NCBI GenBank assembly: GCA_031256095.1
Contig: JAIRRG010000234.1
Location: forward strand, 1-8,013
DNA length: 8,013 nt
Reading direction: 5' to 3'
Source of the DNA: Desulfobulbaceae bacterium
Lineage (GTDB): Bacteria > Desulfobacterota > Desulfobulbia > Desulfobulbales > Desulfocapsaceae
In this document: piece by piece, positions 6,255-8,013 of the stretch
How the letters are laid out: every line of letters begins with the position of its first letter
Position numbering within the stretch: the first letter of the stretch is position 1
Made by a program: the position numbers and the translations under genes
Notes under the pieces: model-generated
Told to the model about the DNA's origin: nothing
What the model saw: only the letters and a program-made list of their open reading frames with translations
Databases searched by the model: none

Positions 6255-7310
6255 TCAGCCTTGGCGCGCCGCCGCCGCGACCTCGCCCAGCAAGGCAAGC
6301 ACCTTGGCCGCCTGCGCTTCACTCAGTGAGCCCATGCCGCAACTGGGGGTGATGAAACTCTGGGCCAATATCTGTTCGCGGTCAAAGCCAAGACCGGCCA
6401 GTGCCTGACACTGATCAAACCATTTTTTCCTTATGTCGGCGGCGCTGACCTGATCAACCAGTTCCGGCGCCGTCGGGATGATGCCGGTCGCCAACAGGCC
6501 GCCACGGCGGATGAAGGCGGTCAGTTCATCCTTATAAAGGACCAGCCGGTCAAAATAAGAAAAGGCGTCGTAACTGAGGACATCGACATCTGCTGCCAGC
6601 AGCAGTGGCCATTCGGTATTGGCGCAGACATGGACGCCGCAGAGACCGCCCTCTTCATGGATGGCGGCGCTGACCTCGCCGATCGCCTGTTGGGCATCAT
6701 CTTTCGTGATCGTGATGAAGGCCGACGAACCAAAGCCGGAAAGTCCAGGTTCATCTTGAAATATCAGTACTTTATCCGATATACCGCGCATCAGCCGCGC
6801 CTGATGGCGGGCCTTCATGGTCAGCATTTTGATGGCGGCATCGCGTAAAGTTTCGTTGTAAAAGATCGCCCGCCCACGCTCGTCAACAACGGTGGTGCAA
6901 AACGTTACCGGCCCGGTTAACTGGCCCTTCAGGGCAATAGGCGTTTTCGGCAGCGTCCGGCAATGGGCTAAAAGCGCGGTCAGCCCTCGGCCCGTTTCCT
7001 CGGAAAAGGCGAAACGTGAACTATCCAGGGCTGCCGGGTCTTCCAGGCAGTGGATATAGTCCTCGAAAAAGGCAAGTAATTGCTCATCAAAATCAGCGGC
7101 GGCGCTGTCAATCCAGCTTTTGCCGTTGCCGTGGGCAATACCTGGAAACCCTTCGAGAAATTGCTCGATCATCCCTTCCTGCGGATAGATGGGCAATTGC
7201 GGCCAGGACGGAAAATCGGGGGTGACGGCGCAAATTGCCCGCACACTTTCCTCGTGTGAACGTCCAGGAAAACTACCAATCAAAAGAGGCCGGCACTGCG
7301 GGGTAATCAT
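6255..7310 (-). CDS. MetE-like (cobalamin-independent methionine synthase C-terminal domain) methyltransferase, short 'core' form
   Basis: A 351-residue protein of the UROD/MetE barrel superfamily that corresponds to the catalytic C-terminal half of MetE without its N-terminal half. KGQLTGPVTF (128-137) matches the MetE KxxLTGPVT block, and FQDEPGL (184-190) matches the conserved DEP loop. The zinc site can be read as His227-x-Cys229 (GVHVCANTEW) and Cys324 (TPSCGMGSLS). The fourth ligand, Glu in E. coli MetE, appears to be Asp248 in DVLSYDAF. It probably moves a methyl group to a thiol such as homocysteine. Known core-MetE proteins of similar length take methyl from methylcobalamin or a corrinoid protein rather than methyl-tetrahydrofolate; whether this one does is inference. 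The start is firm: AAGGAG (CTCCTT at 7318-7323 on +) lies 7 nt before the ATG. It lies 116 bp downstream of the alkyltransferase gene on the same strand. Confidence 0.8.
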   Translation of the reverse strand: MITPQCRPLLIGSFPGRSHEESVRAICAVTPDFPSWPQLPIYPQEGMIEQFLEGFPGIAHGNGKSWIDSAAADFDEQLLAFFEDYIHCLEDPAALDSSRFAFSEETGRGLTALLAHCRTLPKTPIALKGQLTGPVTFCTTVVDERGRAIFYNETLRDAAIKMLTMKARHQARLMRGISDKVLIFQDEPGLSGFGSSAFITITKDDAQQAIGEVSAAIHEEGGLCGVHVCANTEWPLLLAADVDVLSYDAFSYFDRLVLYKDELTAFIRRGGLLATGIIPTAPELVDQVSAADIRKKWFDQCQALAGLGFDREQILAQSFITPSCGMGSLSEAQAAKVLALLGEVAAAARQG

Positions 7311-7358
7311 AAAAAAACTCCTTGTTCAATACTTAAAGATTGTTGCCAACGGTCACAG

Positions 7359-7394
7359 TCAGCGCGGTTTTTTTGAAGAGTCATAACGCGCTGA
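7359..7394. repeat. 8-bp inverted repeat with 20-nt spacer upstream of the MetE-like gene
   Basis: TCAGCGCG (7359-7366) and CGCGCTGA (7387-7394) are exact inverted copies, 49 to 84 nt upstream of the MetE-like ATG and downstream of the alkyltransferase stop. No T-run follows on the transcribed (minus) strand, so it is not a usual terminator. It could be a two-half-site operator or leader hairpin. I recognise no SAM or cobalamin riboswitch in this 116-bp gap. Confidence 0.4.
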
Positions 7395-7426
7395 TTGCTT
7401 TGGCTGTTGCGAAAACCCTGACGCTT

Positions 7427-7936
7427 TCACTTGCTCTGGCAAACCCTTCGCTCCAAATCAAGCAAAGCCCGTTTCAAAGGCAGGCCGCCGCCAAAACCGG
7501 TAAGGCCGCCATCGGTGCCAATCAAGCGGTGGCAGGGAATGATCAAGGCAATCGGGTTGTGGTGGGCAGCGCCGCCGACGGCCCTCGCCTTGTTTTTGTC
7601 GCCGAGCCGAGCGGCCAGCCCGCCATAAGTCATTGTTTCACCGTATTGAATCGTTAAAAGCTGTTGCCACACCGCCTGGCGAAAAGCCGTCCCTTGTGGG
7701 GCCAACGGCAGGTCGAAAGCCCGCAGCGAACCTTCAAGATAGGCCAATATCTGCCCTCGCGCCTCGCGCAGCAAGGGATGATCCGAATAATCCCTGGCCG
7801 CCGCCCAGGCTCCTGGCGACCCTTCCTTTTCCGACAAATCTTTCCCCGGCAGCAAGAGACCGCATAAGGCGTCGTCATCAGCAAACAGCTGCAACGGACC
7901 GAAAGTGGTGGCAAAACAACAGGTAAAATAACGCAT
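7427..7936 (-). CDS. ogt: Methylated-DNA--[protein]-cysteine S-methyltransferase (Ogt/MGMT type)
   Basis: A 169-residue suicide repair protein that removes alkyl groups from O6 of guanine in DNA by transferring them to its own active-site cysteine. The active site is PCHR (residues 134-137, Cys135) in IIPCHRLIGTDGGLTGFGGGLPLKRALLDLE, with the usual LLxLE near the end (Glu162). The DNA-binding region includes TAFRQAVWQQLLTIQYGETMTYGGLA (83-108) and KARAVGGA (116-123), where Arg118 is the likely base-flipping arginine. The N-terminal RNase-H-like part (1-80) is short and has no Ada-type zinc or AraC domain, so this is a stand-alone enzyme. The ATG at 7936 is chosen because GAGG (7946-7949 on +) lies 9 nt upstream; an in-frame ATG at 7951 is possible. 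A longer in-frame start at 7996 falls inside the promoter and is rejected. The symbol ogt is by family; ogt and adaB/MGMT are not separable here. Confidence 0.92.
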   Translation of the reverse strand: MRYFTCCFATTFGPLQLFADDDALCGLLLPGKDLSEKEGSPGAWAAARDYSDHPLLREARGQILAYLEGSLRAFDLPLAPQGTAFRQAVWQQLLTIQYGETMTYGGLAARLGDKNKARAVGGAAHHNPIALIIPCHRLIGTDGGLTGFGGGLPLKRALLDLERRVCQSK

Positions 7937-7963
7937 GAAAGCTAGCCTCATAGAACGCTTGCG

Positions 7964-7977
7964 CCTTCTCAAGAAGG
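7964..7977. promoter_or_regulatory. Perfect palindrome at the predicted transcription start of the alkyltransferase gene
   Basis: CCTTCT-CA-AGAAGG is a 14-bp perfect inverted repeat lying directly downstream of the -10 box, over the predicted +1 region. This is a standard place for a repressor operator; alternatively it is a small 5' leader hairpin. The protein that would bind it is unknown and no regulator gene is nearby. Confidence 0.4.
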
Positions 7978-7984
7978 TGTAAAA

Positions 7985-8013
7985 ATGTAAAGCCAAGACA
8001 CCTTAATTGTCAA
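7985..8013 (-). promoter_or_regulatory. Near-consensus sigma-70 promoter of the alkyltransferase gene
   Basis: On the minus strand a perfect TTGACA (8008-8013) and TTACAT (7985-7990) are spaced by exactly 17 nt. Transcription would start near 7978, about 42 nt before the ATG at 7936. The -35 box touches the right edge of the window, so upstream activator sites cannot be seen. Confidence 0.65.

Noticed and set aside
7937..7996. N-terminal extension of the alkyltransferase to position 7996
   Set aside because: The alternative start codon lies inside the -10/spacer region of the near-consensus promoter, so it would not be on the transcript.

Overview
The window is an ordinary-looking, tightly packed bacterial chromosome segment: eight protein-coding loci (one cut by the left edge, one interrupted by an in-frame stop), no RNA genes, no insertion sequence, no CRISPR and no phage genes. 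A small diacylglycerol kinase (DgkA) and a ZnuA/ZnuB-type metal importer point to a proteobacterium-like Gram-negative. The radical SAM enzyme, the small nitroreductase, the CxxxCxxCC protein and the short MetE-like methyltransferase are the kind of set I associate with anaerobic Desulfobacterota. That taxonomic call is inference and weak.

Layout. 1-1521 (+): the end of a zinc/manganese-type substrate-binding protein translationally coupled to its ABC-3 permease; the ATPase is not in the window. 1635-2009 (-): dgkA, convergent with the permease. 2010-2184 is a divergent intergenic region with a perfect 15-bp palindrome inside a candidate promoter for 2185-4218 (+): a nitroreductase followed after 6 nt by a radical SAM enzyme with extra cysteines. 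4236-5243 (-): an N-acetylglutamate-synthase-like protein (degenerate amino-acid-kinase-like part plus GNAT domain), convergent with the radical SAM gene. 5244-5444 is a divergent intergenic region. 5445-6173 (+): a CxxxCxxCC metal-cluster protein whose frame is cut by a TGA exactly between two conserved blocks. 6255-7310 (-): a MetE-like 'core' methyltransferase. 7427-7936 (-): an O6-alkylguanine-DNA alkyltransferase with a near-consensus promoter at the right edge of the window.

How the genes fit together. Two adjacent pairs look like operons: the metal-uptake pair, and the nitroreductase/radical SAM pair. The rest are single genes with unrelated housekeeping or unknown roles (lipid recycling, arginine-type acetylation, methyl transfer, DNA repair). 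I see no defence system or mobile cassette. The items most worth following up are the TGA-interrupted cysteine-cluster gene, the nitroreductase/radical SAM pair, the diverged NAGS-like protein, and the short MetE-like protein with an apparent Glu-to-Asp change at a zinc ligand.
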